64,000 nt of DNA from Halogeometricum limi (GCF_900115785.1 NZ_FOYS01000001.1:486769-550768), one strand, 5' to 3'; counted from the first letter of the stretch, positions 50,446-58,896 are shown. Notes: generated from the sequence alone by a model not told the origin. Numbers and translations: made by a program.

Positions 50446-50454
50446 CGACCCGCC

Positions 50455-51075
50455 GTGACGCTCTCGCTGCAGTCGGGGACGCGCGCTCTCGGCGTCGCCG
50501 AGTCGTACGTCGACGACGGAGGGGCGGAGACGAGCGTGTTGTGCGGCGCCGTCGTCCGCGCGGACCGCGTCGTCGACGGCGCGGCGTTCGCGACGTGTAC
50601 CGTCGGTGGCGACGACGCCACGGACGCGGTGCGGCGACTTTTCACCGACCTCGGCCGAGAAGACGTGCGTCTGCTGTTCGTCGCGGGCGTCGCACCCGCG
50701 TGGTTCAACCTCCTCGACCTCTCGGCGGTCGCCGACGCCGTCGACAGACCCGTCCTCTCCGTCTCGTTCGAGGAGAGCGACGGGCTGGATTCGGCGCTCA
50801 GAGAGCAGTTCTCCGGCGACGAACTCGACGCCCGTCTCGCCGTCTACGACTCGCTTCCGCCGCGTCGCCCCGTCTCTGTCGGCGACGACACCGTGTTCGC
50901 CCGCGCCGTCGGCGTGGCCGACGACGATATCGCGCGAGTCGTCCGCGCGTACACACCCGAGGGCGGCCGTCCGGAACCGCTTCGCGTCGCGCGACTGCTC
51001 GCTCGCTCGGGGAGAGCGTGGCGCGAACGCGAGGGGTTCTGCGGACCCCCGACCGCGCCGGACCGCCGCCGCTAA
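50455..51075 (+). CDS. DUF99 family protein
   Basis: The 206-residue protein starts at GTG, 9 bases after the DUF5786 gene. It has the DUF99 beginning (SGTRALGVAESYV, LCGAVVRADRVVDGAAFATCTVGGDDATDAV) and a strand VRLLFVAGVAPAWFNLLDL. The fold resembles endonuclease V and RNase H, and nuclease activity has been proposed but not shown. It lies just upstream of a uracil-DNA glycosylase, so a DNA repair link is plausible. Confidence 0.88.
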   Translation: MTLSLQSGTRALGVAESYVDDGGAETSVLCGAVVRADRVVDGAAFATCTVGGDDATDAVRRLFTDLGREDVRLLFVAGVAPAWFNLLDLSAVADAVDRPVLSVSFEESDGLDSALREQFSGDELDARLAVYDSLPPRRPVSVGDDTVFARAVGVADDDIARVVRAYTPEGGRPEPLRVARLLARSGRAWREREGFCGPPTAPDRRR

Positions 51076-51100
51076 GTCGAATCGGCCCGCCGTCTCGACT

Positions 51101-51703
51101 ATGGACGACGACGCGATGGACGGCCTCACCGTCCGCGACTGCCAGCGGTGTCCCGCCCTCGTCGACTCCCGGAGTCGAATCGTCAACGGCGTCGGCCCGG
51201 ACGACGCGGACTTGGTCTTCCTCGGCGAAGCGCCGGGTGCGAACGAGGACGAACGGGGCGAACCGTTCGTCGGTCGGTCGGGGAGCGTCTTGGACGACGC
51301 TCTCAGAGACGTGGGTCTCGCGCGGTCGGACGTGCGCATCACCAACTGCGTCCGCTGTCGCCCGCCGGAGAACCGCGACCCCTCGAAAGCGGAACTGAGC
51401 AACTGCCGCGGCTACCTCGAACGAGAACTGGCGCTCGTCGAACCCGACCTGGTGGTCACGCTCGGGAAAGTCCCCTCCGAACACCTCTTAGACCGCTCCG
51501 TCGCCGTCACGAAGGAGGCGGGCGACGTGGTGGACGTTCGGTTGGGCGAGCGGTCCCAGCGCGTCCTCGTCTGCGTCCACCCGGCGGCGACGCTGTACGA
51601 CCGCAGCCAGAAGGACACCTTCTTCGACACCATCGCGCAGGCGGCGGACCTCTCCGGACTCGCAGACAGTTCGGACGGACAGTCCAGTCTCGGCGACTTC
51701 TGA
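51101..51703 (+). CDS. udg: Uracil-DNA glycosylase, family 4 (Fe-S)
   Basis: The 200-residue family 4 enzyme removes uracil from deaminated DNA. The active-site motifs are GEAPGANEDERGEPFVGRSG (residues 42-61) and HPAA (160-163). The [4Fe-4S] ligands are C14 and C17 (DCQRCPAL), C83 or C86 (NCVRC) and C102 (NCRGYL). A polar Ser/Asp-rich tail ends GQSSLGDF. It is 25 bases after DUF99. High GC and heat or salt stress raise the cytosine deamination load, which suits a dedicated glycosylase. Confidence 0.94.
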   Translation: MDDDAMDGLTVRDCQRCPALVDSRSRIVNGVGPDDADLVFLGEAPGANEDERGEPFVGRSGSVLDDALRDVGLARSDVRITNCVRCRPPENRDPSKAELSNCRGYLERELALVEPDLVVTLGKVPSEHLLDRSVAVTKEAGDVVDVRLGERSQRVLVCVHPAATLYDRSQKDTFFDTIAQAADLSGLADSSDGQSSLGDF

Positions 51704-51758
51704 GCCGTTGATACCGCCGTTTTAGTCGCCGAAAAGAGAGCGCCGAACGCGTCCGCCG

Positions 51759-52724
51759 TCACTGCCAGATGGACCGGGCCATCCGCTGCGGGAACTCGAC
51801 GACGAGTTTGAGGAAGCTCGTTCCCTCCTCGTTACCGCGGATGTACGACCGGACGCGCTGGCTGATGAACTCGACGGAGACGACGAGCACGAAGATGACG
51901 AGGATGGTCGCCATCATGTTCGTGTACTTGAACAGGCCGCGCTGGGTCTGCAGCACCTGTCCGAGGCCACCGCCGCCGATGAGTCCCATCGTGACGGCGA
52001 TGCGGACGTTTATCTCCAGGATGTACATCGTCCACGCGATGAACGGGGTGAACACCTGCGAGAGCATCCCGAAGACGACTTTCTGCGGACTGTTCGCTCC
52101 GGTGGACTCGATGGCCTCTATGGGGCCGTCTTCGACCTCTTCGAGCGCGTCGGTGAACAGTCGCCCGAGGTTCCCCATCGTGTCCGTCCCGATGGCGAGC
52201 GTCGCCGTGAACGGCGAGACGCCGCCGAGCGGGATGTAGATGAGCGCCCACACCAGCGCCGGGATGGCGCGGATGATGCTCATCGTTCCGCGGAAGATGA
52301 AGTTGAACGGGTACGGCGTCACGCGCTCGGAGCCGAGCACGCCGAGGAGCAACGCGCCGGGGATGCCGAGGACGGTTCCGGCAAAGCCCATCGCGAAGGT
52401 GACGAACATCGCGCCGAGGACGGGGTTCCCGTTCTCGAACTGGAGCAGGAGGTTCCGGTCCTGGATGAACGCCCAGTACTGGCTCACGTCCACGAACGGA
52501 ATCACGCCGAGGAGCGCGCCGGGCGGGAAGAACTCGCCGAGCGCTTCGGTGAACTGCGGCCAGTACTTGATTATCTCGCCGATGGAGAAGCCGACTTCGC
52601 TCAGCGCGTTCGTAAAGAGGAACGCGAACAGTGCGAGGACGACGAGCGAGAACACGAGTCGTACGCGTTTGGCTATCGTGATGTTCCGCAACGCGTTTTG
52701 AACCCGGTCGGTGTCGGTGCTCAC
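51759..52724 (-). CDS. phnE: Phosphonate/phosphite-type ABC transporter permease PhnE
   Basis: The 321-residue permease has six or so helices and the ABC EAA loop (EVEDGPIEAIESTGANSPQKVVFGMLSQVF) where the ATPase docks. The start MSTDTDRVQNALRNITIAKRV is cytosolic. Its ATG overlaps the stop of phnC (ATGA), so the two are coupled. With phnD it forms a complete importer for phosphonates or related oxyanions. No C-P lyase or phosphonatase genes are nearby. Confidence 0.9.
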   Translation of the reverse strand: MSTDTDRVQNALRNITIAKRVRLVFSLVVLALFAFLFTNALSEVGFSIGEIIKYWPQFTEALGEFFPPGALLGVIPFVDVSQYWAFIQDRNLLLQFENGNPVLGAMFVTFAMGFAGTVLGIPGALLLGVLGSERVTPYPFNFIFRGTMSIIRAIPALVWALIYIPLGGVSPFTATLAIGTDTMGNLGRLFTDALEEVEDGPIEAIESTGANSPQKVVFGMLSQVFTPFIAWTMYILEINVRIAVTMGLIGGGGLGQVLQTQRGLFKYTNMMATILVIFVLVVSVEFISQRVRSYIRGNEEGTSFLKLVVEFPQRMARSIWQ

Positions 52725-53476
52725 GCCTCTACCTCCCGTTCCTCGCGGATCGCTTCGGTCTCGATGTCACCGTATATCTCGTCGATGACGTCGACGGTGA
52801 AGTCCTCGCGATAGCCGTCGAAGACGACGCGGCCGTCTTTCATGCCGAGGAACCGTTCTCCGAACTCGCGAGCGATGTTGACCTGGTGGAGGCTGGCGAT
52901 GGTCGAGAGGTTGCGCTCCGCGGCGGCCTCGCGGATGTACCGCATCACCGACTCCGCGCTCGCGGGGTCCAGACTCGCGACGGGTTCGTCCGCCAGCAAG
53001 AGGTTCGGCTCCTGGACTAGCGCTCGGGCGATACCGACCCGCTGTTGCTGTCCGCCGCTCATCTTCCCCGCACGCTGGTTCGCCTCGTTCAGCAGTCCGA
53101 CGGTGTCGAGCGCGCGGAGCGCCTCCTCTTTGTCGGCGTCTCTGTACAGACCGAGGAGACTGCCGAGGAACGAAGTGCGCCCGAGCGCGCCCGTGAGCGC
53201 GTTGCTGTAGGCGCTCATCTGCTCTAAGAGGTAGTGCTGCTGGAAGATCATCGCCACGTCGTTTCGCGGCCCCAGTACGTCGGTTCCGTCTATCGATATC
53301 GACCCGGAAGTGGGTCGTGTGATGCCGTTGAGACAGCGCAGAAGCGTCGACTTGCCCGCCCCCGACTGCCCCAAGAGGACGACGAACTCGCCGTCCGGGA
53401 TGGTGAAGGAGACGTCGTCGAGGGCCTGCACGTCCCCGTACGACTTGCTGAGATTACTGACTTCTATCGTGCTCAT
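52721..53476 (-). CDS. phnC: Phosphonate/phosphite-type ABC transporter ATPase PhnC
   Basis: This 251-residue ABC ATPase has Walker A LLGQSGAGKSTLLRCLNG, Q-loop IFQQHYLLEQMS, signature MSGGQQQRVGIARAL, Walker B LLLADEPVASLDP and the H-loop IASLHQVNIA. The QQQRVGIARALVQEP and DPASAESVM segments are typical of PhnC. The ATG at 53474-53476 is chosen; 24 extra upstream residues are not family-like. Between phnD and this gene lies a 103-base gap with an AT-rich patch (ACAATAAAATGATACG) that may lower its expression relative to phnD. Confidence 0.93.
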   Translation of the reverse strand: MSTIEVSNLSKSYGDVQALDDVSFTIPDGEFVVLLGQSGAGKSTLLRCLNGITRPTSGSISIDGTDVLGPRNDVAMIFQQHYLLEQMSAYSNALTGALGRTSFLGSLLGLYRDADKEEALRALDTVGLLNEANQRAGKMSGGQQQRVGIARALVQEPNLLLADEPVASLDPASAESVMRYIREAAAERNLSTIASLHQVNIAREFGERFLGMKDGRVVFDGYREDFTVDVIDEIYGDIETEAIREEREVEA

Positions 53477-53579
53477 GTTTCGTCTGTTGTGGCCCCTGTC
53501 TGCACGTACACGCGGACCTGTCGTGTGCTGGTTTGCGAATCTGCACAATAAAATGATACGAATCGCACGTCGGCGACGG

Positions 53580-54620
53580 TTACTGTCCGAGCGTGACGCC
53601 GAGTTCGTCGAGCACGTTCTGGACGGGCTGGTAGTCCTCGACGGTCCCTTCGTCGACGCCCGTGAACCAGAGCTGCTGGTCGTCGCCGAGGTCCTCGTTG
53701 ATGAGGTCCTCTTCGCTCACTTCGAGAAGCGCCGTCTCTATCTCTCCGTAGAGCTCTTGGTTCATGTCCGCGCGGCCGAGAATCGGCGCGCGCGGGATGG
53801 GGTCCGAGCACGAGACCAGTTGCAGTTCGGGGCTCTCCGTACCGAGGTCACCGTCGTTCTCGGCGGACATCTCGAGGAACTGCTCGGGGAACTGGTCTTT
53901 GGGGACGTGCGGTGCCGTCGAGAACGCACCCGTGCCGGCGGCGACGACTTCGTCGCGGTTGATGAGCGTCTCGCGCGCCGTGGAGTGGTCAGAGAACTGC
54001 GCCGAGAAGTCGTTCGGGTCGCCGTCGGGCGCGCCGCCCGTGTCGAGTCCGGCCTTGCTCATCATGTAGAGCGGGAAGAGCGCGCCACTCGTGGAGAGTC
54101 GGTCCGCGAACGCGACCGTCTCGCCTTCGAGGTCGGCGAGTTCCTCGACGCCGCTGTCGGGCGTCGTCGTGATGAGCGAGAAGTACCGCGAGGCACCGTA
54201 CGCGATGCGGATACCGACGACCTTGGTCACGCCTTCGTTCCCGCCCTGAATCGCGATGGCGGGTGCGGCGTCGGCGATGTCCGCCTGACCGCTCTTCATC
54301 GCCTGCAGGACCGCCGCGTAGTCGGCCGCGACCGTCGACTCGACCGTGACGCCGACTTCGTTCTCGATGTAGTTGAAAAGCGGTTGGTACTGCTCTTCGA
54401 TGTCCACGTCCGACTCCGCGGGCGTCAGCGCGAACATGACCGACTCTTGCGAGGACGACCCGGTCGCCGTCCCCTGTGTCGTGTCTCCGCTGGAACCGCC
54501 TTCTGTTCCGGTGGACTGTTGCTCCGTCGTGTTACCTTCGCCCGTACACCCGCTGAGCCCCGCGAGACCAGCGACCCCGGTGGCACCTGCCGTCTTGAGG
54601 AATCGTCGTCGACTTGCCAT
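53580..54620 (-). CDS. phnD: PhnD-type substrate-binding lipoprotein
   Basis: This 346-residue extracellular binding protein starts with a Tat signal (SRRRFLKTAGATGVAGLAGLSGC) whose lipobox LSGC implies lipid anchoring. A Ser/Thr/Gly linker (about 24-58) leads to the periplasmic-binding fold (FALTPAESDVDIEEQYQPLFNYIENEVGV, AADYAAVLQAMKSGQADIADAAPA). It captures a phosphonate, phosphite or similar anion for PhnC/PhnE. The operon starts here. The upstream region is AT-rich (about 54640-54690) and holds the likely promoter, with hisH on the other side. Confidence 0.92.
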   Translation of the reverse strand: MASRRRFLKTAGATGVAGLAGLSGCTGEGNTTEQQSTGTEGGSSGDTTQGTATGSSSQESVMFALTPAESDVDIEEQYQPLFNYIENEVGVTVESTVAADYAAVLQAMKSGQADIADAAPAIAIQGGNEGVTKVVGIRIAYGASRYFSLITTTPDSGVEELADLEGETVAFADRLSTSGALFPLYMMSKAGLDTGGAPDGDPNDFSAQFSDHSTARETLINRDEVVAAGTGAFSTAPHVPKDQFPEQFLEMSAENDGDLGTESPELQLVSCSDPIPRAPILGRADMNQELYGEIETALLEVSEEDLINEDLGDDQQLWFTGVDEGTVEDYQPVQNVLDELGVTLGQ

Positions 54621-54801
54621 TGAACTCGCGTAACTGCTTCGACAGATCGATGATAAGACTTTCTATTTTTCCTATAGCTGTCGCTGTATATTTCTGCGGC
54701 GGCCCCCGAGACCCGTCCTCGGTCGCGGTGCGCCGGTTTCGCGTTCGGCGAATCTGTCTCGGAGGGAAACGCACTTTGCTCCGCTTCGCGGACGTTCTGG
54801 T

Positions 54802-55518
54802 ATGAGTACGACGACGACCGAACCGCGGGAGACGCTGGCGTCCGTGGTCATGGTCGACTACGGCCTCGGTAACCTCCGGAGCGCGCAACGCGGCCTCGAA
54901 CGCGCGGGCGCGGACGTGACCGTCTCCGACGACCCGTCCACGTTCGCCGACGCCGACGGCATCGTCCTGCCCGGCGTGGGGGCGTTCTCCGAGGGGATGG
55001 AGAACGCCGGTCCGTTCCGCGAGGCACTCGCCGAGGCGGCCGACCGCGGACAGCCGATATTCGGTATCTGCCTCGGGATGCAGATGCTCCTGACTTCCTC
55101 TGAGGAGGCCGCACACGCTGGTGAAGGAGAGGTCGAAGGGCTGGACTTCATCCCGGGACAGAACGTCCGCTTCGACGAGGGACAGAAGGTGCCGCACATG
55201 GGCTGGAACGAACTGCACGTGAAACGCGACCACCCCCTCGTCGAAGGGGTCGACACCGGTGCGTCGGAGACGCCCCGAGCAGACGGACCCACCGGTGGGT
55301 CCGTCGACGGGGAGTACGCCTACTTCGTCCACTCGTACTACGCCGTCCCCGAGGACGACGAGGCCATCGTCGCGACGACGGACTACGGCGTGGAGTTCCC
55401 CGCTATCGTCGCCAACGAGGAGGGCAACGTGTTCGGCACGCAGTTCCACCCGGAGAAGTCCGGTGAGACGGGGCTGACCATCCTCCGGAACTTCGTCGAG
55501 TTCTGCGCCGAGCAGTAG
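54802..55518 (+). CDS. hisH: Imidazole glycerol phosphate synthase glutaminase subunit HisH
   Basis: This 238-residue HisH supplies ammonia to HisF. It has VVMVDYGLGNLRSAQRGLERAG, the nucleophile C90 in FGICLGMQML and the H216/E218 pair in GTQFHPEKSGETG. The conserved GWNELH and YFVHSYYA segments are present. Between them is an extra block, about residues 151-168 (TGASETPRADGPTGGS), bounded by GTCGAC codon pairs and containing a 24-base perfect DNA palindrome. The family normally has a short turn here. The enzyme core looks intact, so the insert is probably tolerated in a surface loop. Confidence 0.94.
   Translation: MSTTTTEPRETLASVVMVDYGLGNLRSAQRGLERAGADVTVSDDPSTFADADGIVLPGVGAFSEGMENAGPFREALAEAADRGQPIFGICLGMQMLLTSSEEAAHAGEGEVEGLDFIPGQNVRFDEGQKVPHMGWNELHVKRDHPLVEGVDTGASETPRADGPTGGSVDGEYAYFVHSYYAVPEDDEAIVATTDYGVEFPAIVANEEGNVFGTQFHPEKSGETGLTILRNFVEFCAEQ
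55282..55305. repeat. 24-base perfect palindrome inside hisH
   Basis: ACGGACCCACC at 55283-55293 is followed without a spacer by its exact reverse complement GGTGGGTCCGT, and the flanking G and C extend the symmetry to 24 bases. It lies in an apparent 18-codon insertion flanked by GTCGAC at 55249-55254 and 55303-55308. Confidence 0.85.
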
Positions 55519-55533
55519 TCCGACTCCCGGCCG

Positions 55534-56115
55534 TCAGGAGAGCGCGATATCGTCTATCGTCCGCGCGACTTCCGTCTCCCAGATGACGCTCATCCCGACG
55601 GCGACGATGCCGACGTCTTCTGCGTCCACCGGGTAGTCGAACCGACGCCACCCCGCGTGGTTCTCTATCGCCTGTGTGGTGTCGAAGTCCGCTTCTCTGA
55701 GCCACCCGCGTTCGGGCCGCGGCCCCGCGTACGCCGCGAGGTTGGTGATGGTGTTGAACGACTCCTCGGGCGAGTGAACCGACACCGAGAGCGTATCGAT
55801 GCCGTCGAGGACGGCGGCCTGTTGGACCCAGATGGTGCCGTCGTCCTGTCTCCCGTCGATGAAGAACTGGAGGGCTCTGTCGCCCGCCGCCACGGGGTCG
55901 CTCACGACGCGGGCCGACGACTCCACCGGGAGACCGGTGTTCGGGTCCGTCGGGAGGTCACGACCGACCAACCACCCACGAAGGCCGTCCTCGAAACCGG
56001 GATTCACTACCTGTGCCGAGGGGTCTGTCGTGCCGTCGTCGACGACGGGCGCGGCGCATCCCGCGAGGCCGACCGTACCCGCGCCGCACGCCGCGAGGAA
56101 CCGTCTTCTATTCAT
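55534..56115 (-). CDS. Tat-exported lipoprotein of unknown function
   Basis: The 193-residue protein starts with a Tat signal MNRRRFLAACGAGTVGLAGC carrying a lipobox (LAGC). A single domain follows of the carbohydrate-binding jelly-roll type: QVVNPGFEDGLRGWLVGRDLP opens it (the NPGFE-x-GLxGW pattern of such modules) and SVIWETEVARTIDDIALS closes it. It is probably a surface protein that binds a glycan. No catalytic residues are visible. It converges on hisH with 15 bases between them. Confidence 0.78.
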   Translation of the reverse strand: MNRRRFLAACGAGTVGLAGCAAPVVDDGTTDPSAQVVNPGFEDGLRGWLVGRDLPTDPNTGLPVESSARVVSDPVAAGDRALQFFIDGRQDDGTIWVQQAAVLDGIDTLSVSVHSPEESFNTITNLAAYAGPRPERGWLREADFDTTQAIENHAGWRRFDYPVDAEDVGIVAVGMSVIWETEVARTIDDIALS

Positions 56116-56190
56116 AGTATGACATTTGCGCGCGAGCGTATAACTGCCCCTCCCGACGCCCTTTTACTGAGCGGTGAAGAATCACGCGCT

Positions 56191-56997
56191 ATGCAGGCAG
56201 TTACGCTGGGTCCCGCCGGGACGTACTCACACCGCGCCGCCCGCGCCGTCGCCGACGAGGTGGCGTTTCGCGAGTCGGTGTCGGCCATCGTCGACGCCGT
56301 CGACACGGGAACGTACGACCGCGGTGTGGTCCCCATCGAGAACAGTATCGAGGGAAGCGTCACCGAGACGCTGGACGCCATCGCCGACGCGAACATCGCC
56401 GTCACGCGCGAGATAGTCACGCCGATTCGGCACGCACTCCTCGCACAGTCCGATAGCTTCTCCACCGTCGCGTCGCACTCACAGGCCCTCGCGCAGTGTC
56501 GAACCTACTTAGAGACGGAGTATCCGAACGCCACGCTGGAAGCCGTCACCAGCACCGCCCGCGGCGTCGAACGCGCCCGCGAAGACGCCTCCGTCGCCGG
56601 CATCGGCCACCCCGACAACGCGGGCGACGGACTCCGCGTCCTCGCCGAAGACATCCAGGACCGGTCCTCGAACGCGACGCGTTTCTTCGTCCTCGCGCCC
56701 GCCTCCGAACGCTCCGACGCGGGCGGCAAATCCACCGTCGTCGTCTATCCGAACGCGAACTATCCCGGCCTCCTCCTCGAACTCCTCGAGGCGTTCGCCG
56801 AACGCGACATCAACCTTTCGCGCATCGAGTCGCGCCCGAGCGGAAACCGCCTCGGCGACTACCTGTTCCACATCGACTTCGAGGCCGGTCTGTACGAGGA
56901 ACGCGCCCAGGAAGCCCTCGAAAGCGTGGACGACATCGCCTCGCGCGGGTGGGTCAAACGACTCGGTTCCTACGACACCCAGCACGTCCTCTACTGA
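56191..56997 (+). CDS. pheA: Prephenate dehydratase
   Basis: The 268-residue monofunctional enzyme makes phenylpyruvate for phenylalanine synthesis. The catalytic domain (1-180) has TLGPAGTYSHRAARAVADE, VVPIENSIEGSVTETLDAI, SHSQALAQCRTYL and the substrate segment SNATRFFVLAP. The C-terminal ACT domain (about 188-262; STVVVYPNANYPGLLLELLEAFAERDINLSRIESRPSGNRLGDYLFHIDF) senses phenylalanine, so feedback control is likely. The ATG at 56191 is preceded by CTTTTACTG, a TATA-like box about 26 bases upstream. Confidence 0.95.
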   Translation: MQAVTLGPAGTYSHRAARAVADEVAFRESVSAIVDAVDTGTYDRGVVPIENSIEGSVTETLDAIADANIAVTREIVTPIRHALLAQSDSFSTVASHSQALAQCRTYLETEYPNATLEAVTSTARGVERAREDASVAGIGHPDNAGDGLRVLAEDIQDRSSNATRFFVLAPASERSDAGGKSTVVVYPNANYPGLLLELLEAFAERDINLSRIESRPSGNRLGDYLFHIDFEAGLYEERAQEALESVDDIASRGWVKRLGSYDTQHVLY

Positions 56998-57055
56998 CTC
57001 CCCGTCCGCCCGTTCTGCGAAAACCTTGATGACGTGACGGGTCGAACTCCCGTTC

Positions 57056-57472
57056 ATGCCGCGCCAGAATCCCTTCGACGAGATAGAGCAGTTCTTCAAG
57101 CGCATGGGTCGAGAGTTCGAGGACTCCGGCCTCGCGAAACTCCACGACGTCAGCGTCGACGTCTCCGAGACGGACGACGCCATCATCGTCGCCGCGGACG
57201 TGCCGGGGTACGAGAAAGAGCAGATAGACATCACCGCCTCGGGGCGCGAACTCACCATCAGCGCGGAGCGGAGTTCCGACGAGGAACACGCGGGTGACCG
57301 CTACGTCCGCCGCGAACGGACCCGAAGTAGCGTCGAACGGACGGTGACGCTCCCCGAGGAAGTCGTCGAAGAGGAAGCCTCGGCGACGTACCAGAACGGC
57401 GTCCTCGTCGTCACCCTCCCGAAGGAGACGATAGACGAGGACGACGAGTCCACCGCCATCGACGTGCTGTAG
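57056..57472 (+). CDS. Hsp20/alpha-crystallin small heat-shock protein, copy 1
   Basis: The 138-residue Hsp20 has the N-terminal NPFDEIEQFFKRMGREFED, an alpha-crystallin domain (about 35-120: IIVAADVPGYEKEQIDITASGRELTISAER, then RRERTRSSVERTVTLPEEV and the conserved ATYQNGVLVVTLPK) and a short acidic tail ending TAIDVL. Such ATP-independent chaperones hold unfolding proteins. The C-terminal I-x-(I/V)-type tail is present as AIDV. The second copy lies 280 bases downstream. Confidence 0.93.
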   Translation: MPRQNPFDEIEQFFKRMGREFEDSGLAKLHDVSVDVSETDDAIIVAADVPGYEKEQIDITASGRELTISAERSSDEEHAGDRYVRRERTRSSVERTVTLPEEVVEEEASATYQNGVLVVTLPKETIDEDDESTAIDVL

Positions 57473-57631
57473 TCGGGACGCGACGACCGAGACGTCGGAC
57501 CATCTCCCGTCGTACCGAACTCCGCTTTTCGACCCGAGTGGACCCTCGTCCATCTCGTCGGTGTCGGCGAATCGGTCCGTTCGTCCGCCGACGAATGCTT
57601 TCTCCGCGTGGCGAGTGAACTCCGCCGAGAC

Positions 57632-57644
57632 TAACTTCGAGTTA
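57632..57644. repeat. Palindrome TAACT-TCG-AGTTA before the second hsp20
   Basis: A perfect 5-bp inverted repeat with a 3-base centre lies about 60 bases upstream of the hsp20 TATA box, in the AT-richer part of a 279-base gap. It could be an activator or repressor site for the heat-shock gene. The rest of the gap (57473-57751) shows no coding potential. Confidence 0.35.
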
Positions 57645-57704
57645 ATGTGTGATATTCGGTGTCTCTGAGTCTTCTACCGTGCGAACTGTCGTCTCACGTC
57701 CTGC

Positions 57705-57714
57705 AATATTTATC
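57705..57714 (+). promoter_or_regulatory. TATA box for the second hsp20 gene
   Basis: AATATTTATC is the strongest AT-rich box in the region, 38-47 bases before the ATG at 57752, implying a 5' leader of about 15 bases. It fits a strong, inducible heat-shock promoter. Confidence 0.6.
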
Positions 57715-57751
57715 TCCTCGAACGTCGTTACTATCTCTCGGTGAACCCACA

Positions 57752-58204
57752 ATGATGCGACGTTCCAACCCCTTCGACGAAATCGAATCGATGTTCGAGC
57801 GCATGTCCCGCCAGTTCGACGAGATGAGCCACCAGTTCGACGCCTCGAACGTGGTGAAGTCCTCGTACGGCATGGACATCGACGTGCGCGACGGTGACGA
57901 GGAGTTCGTCGTCGTCGCCGACCTGCCCGGCTTCGAGAAGGAGGACATCGACCTCTCTATCGCCAAGCGCTCGCTCACCATCTCCGCGTCCCGCGACATG
58001 AGCGAGGACACCGAGTCCGAATCCGACTCGGGCCAGTACCTCCGCCGCGAACGCCGCCACGAGTCGATGCGACGTTCGCTCCGACTCCCCGAGGACGTGA
58101 AGGCCGACGAGGCGAGTGCGTCCTACAACAACGGCGTCCTCACGATTAGCCTCCCCAAGATGCTGACCGAGTCGGACGACTCGCACCACATCGACATCAA
58201 CTGA
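57752..58204 (+). CDS. Hsp20/alpha-crystallin small heat-shock protein, copy 2
   Basis: The 150-residue Hsp20 begins MMRRSNPFDEIESMFERMSRQFDEMSHQFD. Its alpha-crystallin domain has FVVVADLPGFEKEDIDLSIAKRSLTISASRD, RRERRHESMRRSLRLPEDV and the ASYNNGVLTISLPK motif. It ends HHIDIN, an I-x-I type tail that can dock between subunits. It differs from copy 1 in a longer Met/Gln-rich N-terminus. A strong TATA box and a nearby palindrome suggest separate, stress-induced control. Confidence 0.93.
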   Translation: MMRRSNPFDEIESMFERMSRQFDEMSHQFDASNVVKSSYGMDIDVRDGDEEFVVVADLPGFEKEDIDLSIAKRSLTISASRDMSEDTESESDSGQYLRRERRHESMRRSLRLPEDVKADEASASYNNGVLTISLPKMLTESDDSHHIDIN

Positions 58205-58388
58205 GACGTCTCTCGCGGGACGAACTCGAACGTCTCCCCGTCTCACGACGGACTCGCACGTCTCTACGGTGGCTGTGACCCCGCTTTCCCGAGCGCAGGT
58301 GGCTCTGACTCCCGTCTCCGGTTCGTTCTCCGACTCTGATATCTCTGGGAGTATATCTTGATGACACGTCGGTGCGACTAGCGTGGTG

Positions 58389-58844
58389 ATGTACGAGAAT
58401 ATCCTCTTTCTCACGGACGGTAGCGACGAGTCGCTCCAAGCGCTCAACGACGCGGTCGATATCGCGAGCCAGTACGACGCGACGTTGCACGCGTTGTACG
58501 TCGTCGACACGGATCGGTCGGACGCCGGACTCGAAGACGGGCCGATGGACCTCACGCCGATATTCGAAGCGCTCCGCGACCAAGGCGAGAAGGCGATTCG
58601 GCGCGCACGCGACGCGGCGGAAGACGCGGGCGTGTCAGTCGTGGAGTCGGTACGTGACGCCCCCGTGGTCCACCGCGCGGTCAACGACTACGTCGCGGAG
58701 AACGACGTCGACCTCGTCGTGATGGCGACGCACGGCCGACGGGGACTCGACCGACTGCTCCTCGGCAGCGTCACCGAACGAGTCGTCCGTACCGCGGACG
58801 TGCCCGTCCTCACGGTCCGGGGCAAGCCGACGCCGGCCGAGTGA
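58389..58844 (+). CDS. Universal stress protein (UspA family)
   Basis: This 151-residue Usp starts MYENILFLTDGSDESLQALNDAVDIA and ends with MATHGRRGLDRLLLGSVTERVVRTADVPVLTVRG, the full ATP-binding pattern. Two GTG codons directly precede the ATG, so the start could be 3 or 6 bases earlier. GAGTATATCTTG about 35 bases upstream is a good TATA candidate. It follows the Hsp20 pair on the same strand, and these three genes form a small stress-related group, probably as separate transcripts. Confidence 0.92.
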   Translation: MYENILFLTDGSDESLQALNDAVDIASQYDATLHALYVVDTDRSDAGLEDGPMDLTPIFEALRDQGEKAIRRARDAAEDAGVSVVESVRDAPVVHRAVNDYVAENDVDLVVMATHGRRGLDRLLLGSVTERVVRTADVPVLTVRGKPTPAE

Positions 58845-58896
58845 GTCAGAAGAACTTGTGCGCCTCGTGAACGGGGTGCGCTCTCTCGTCTCGCGC

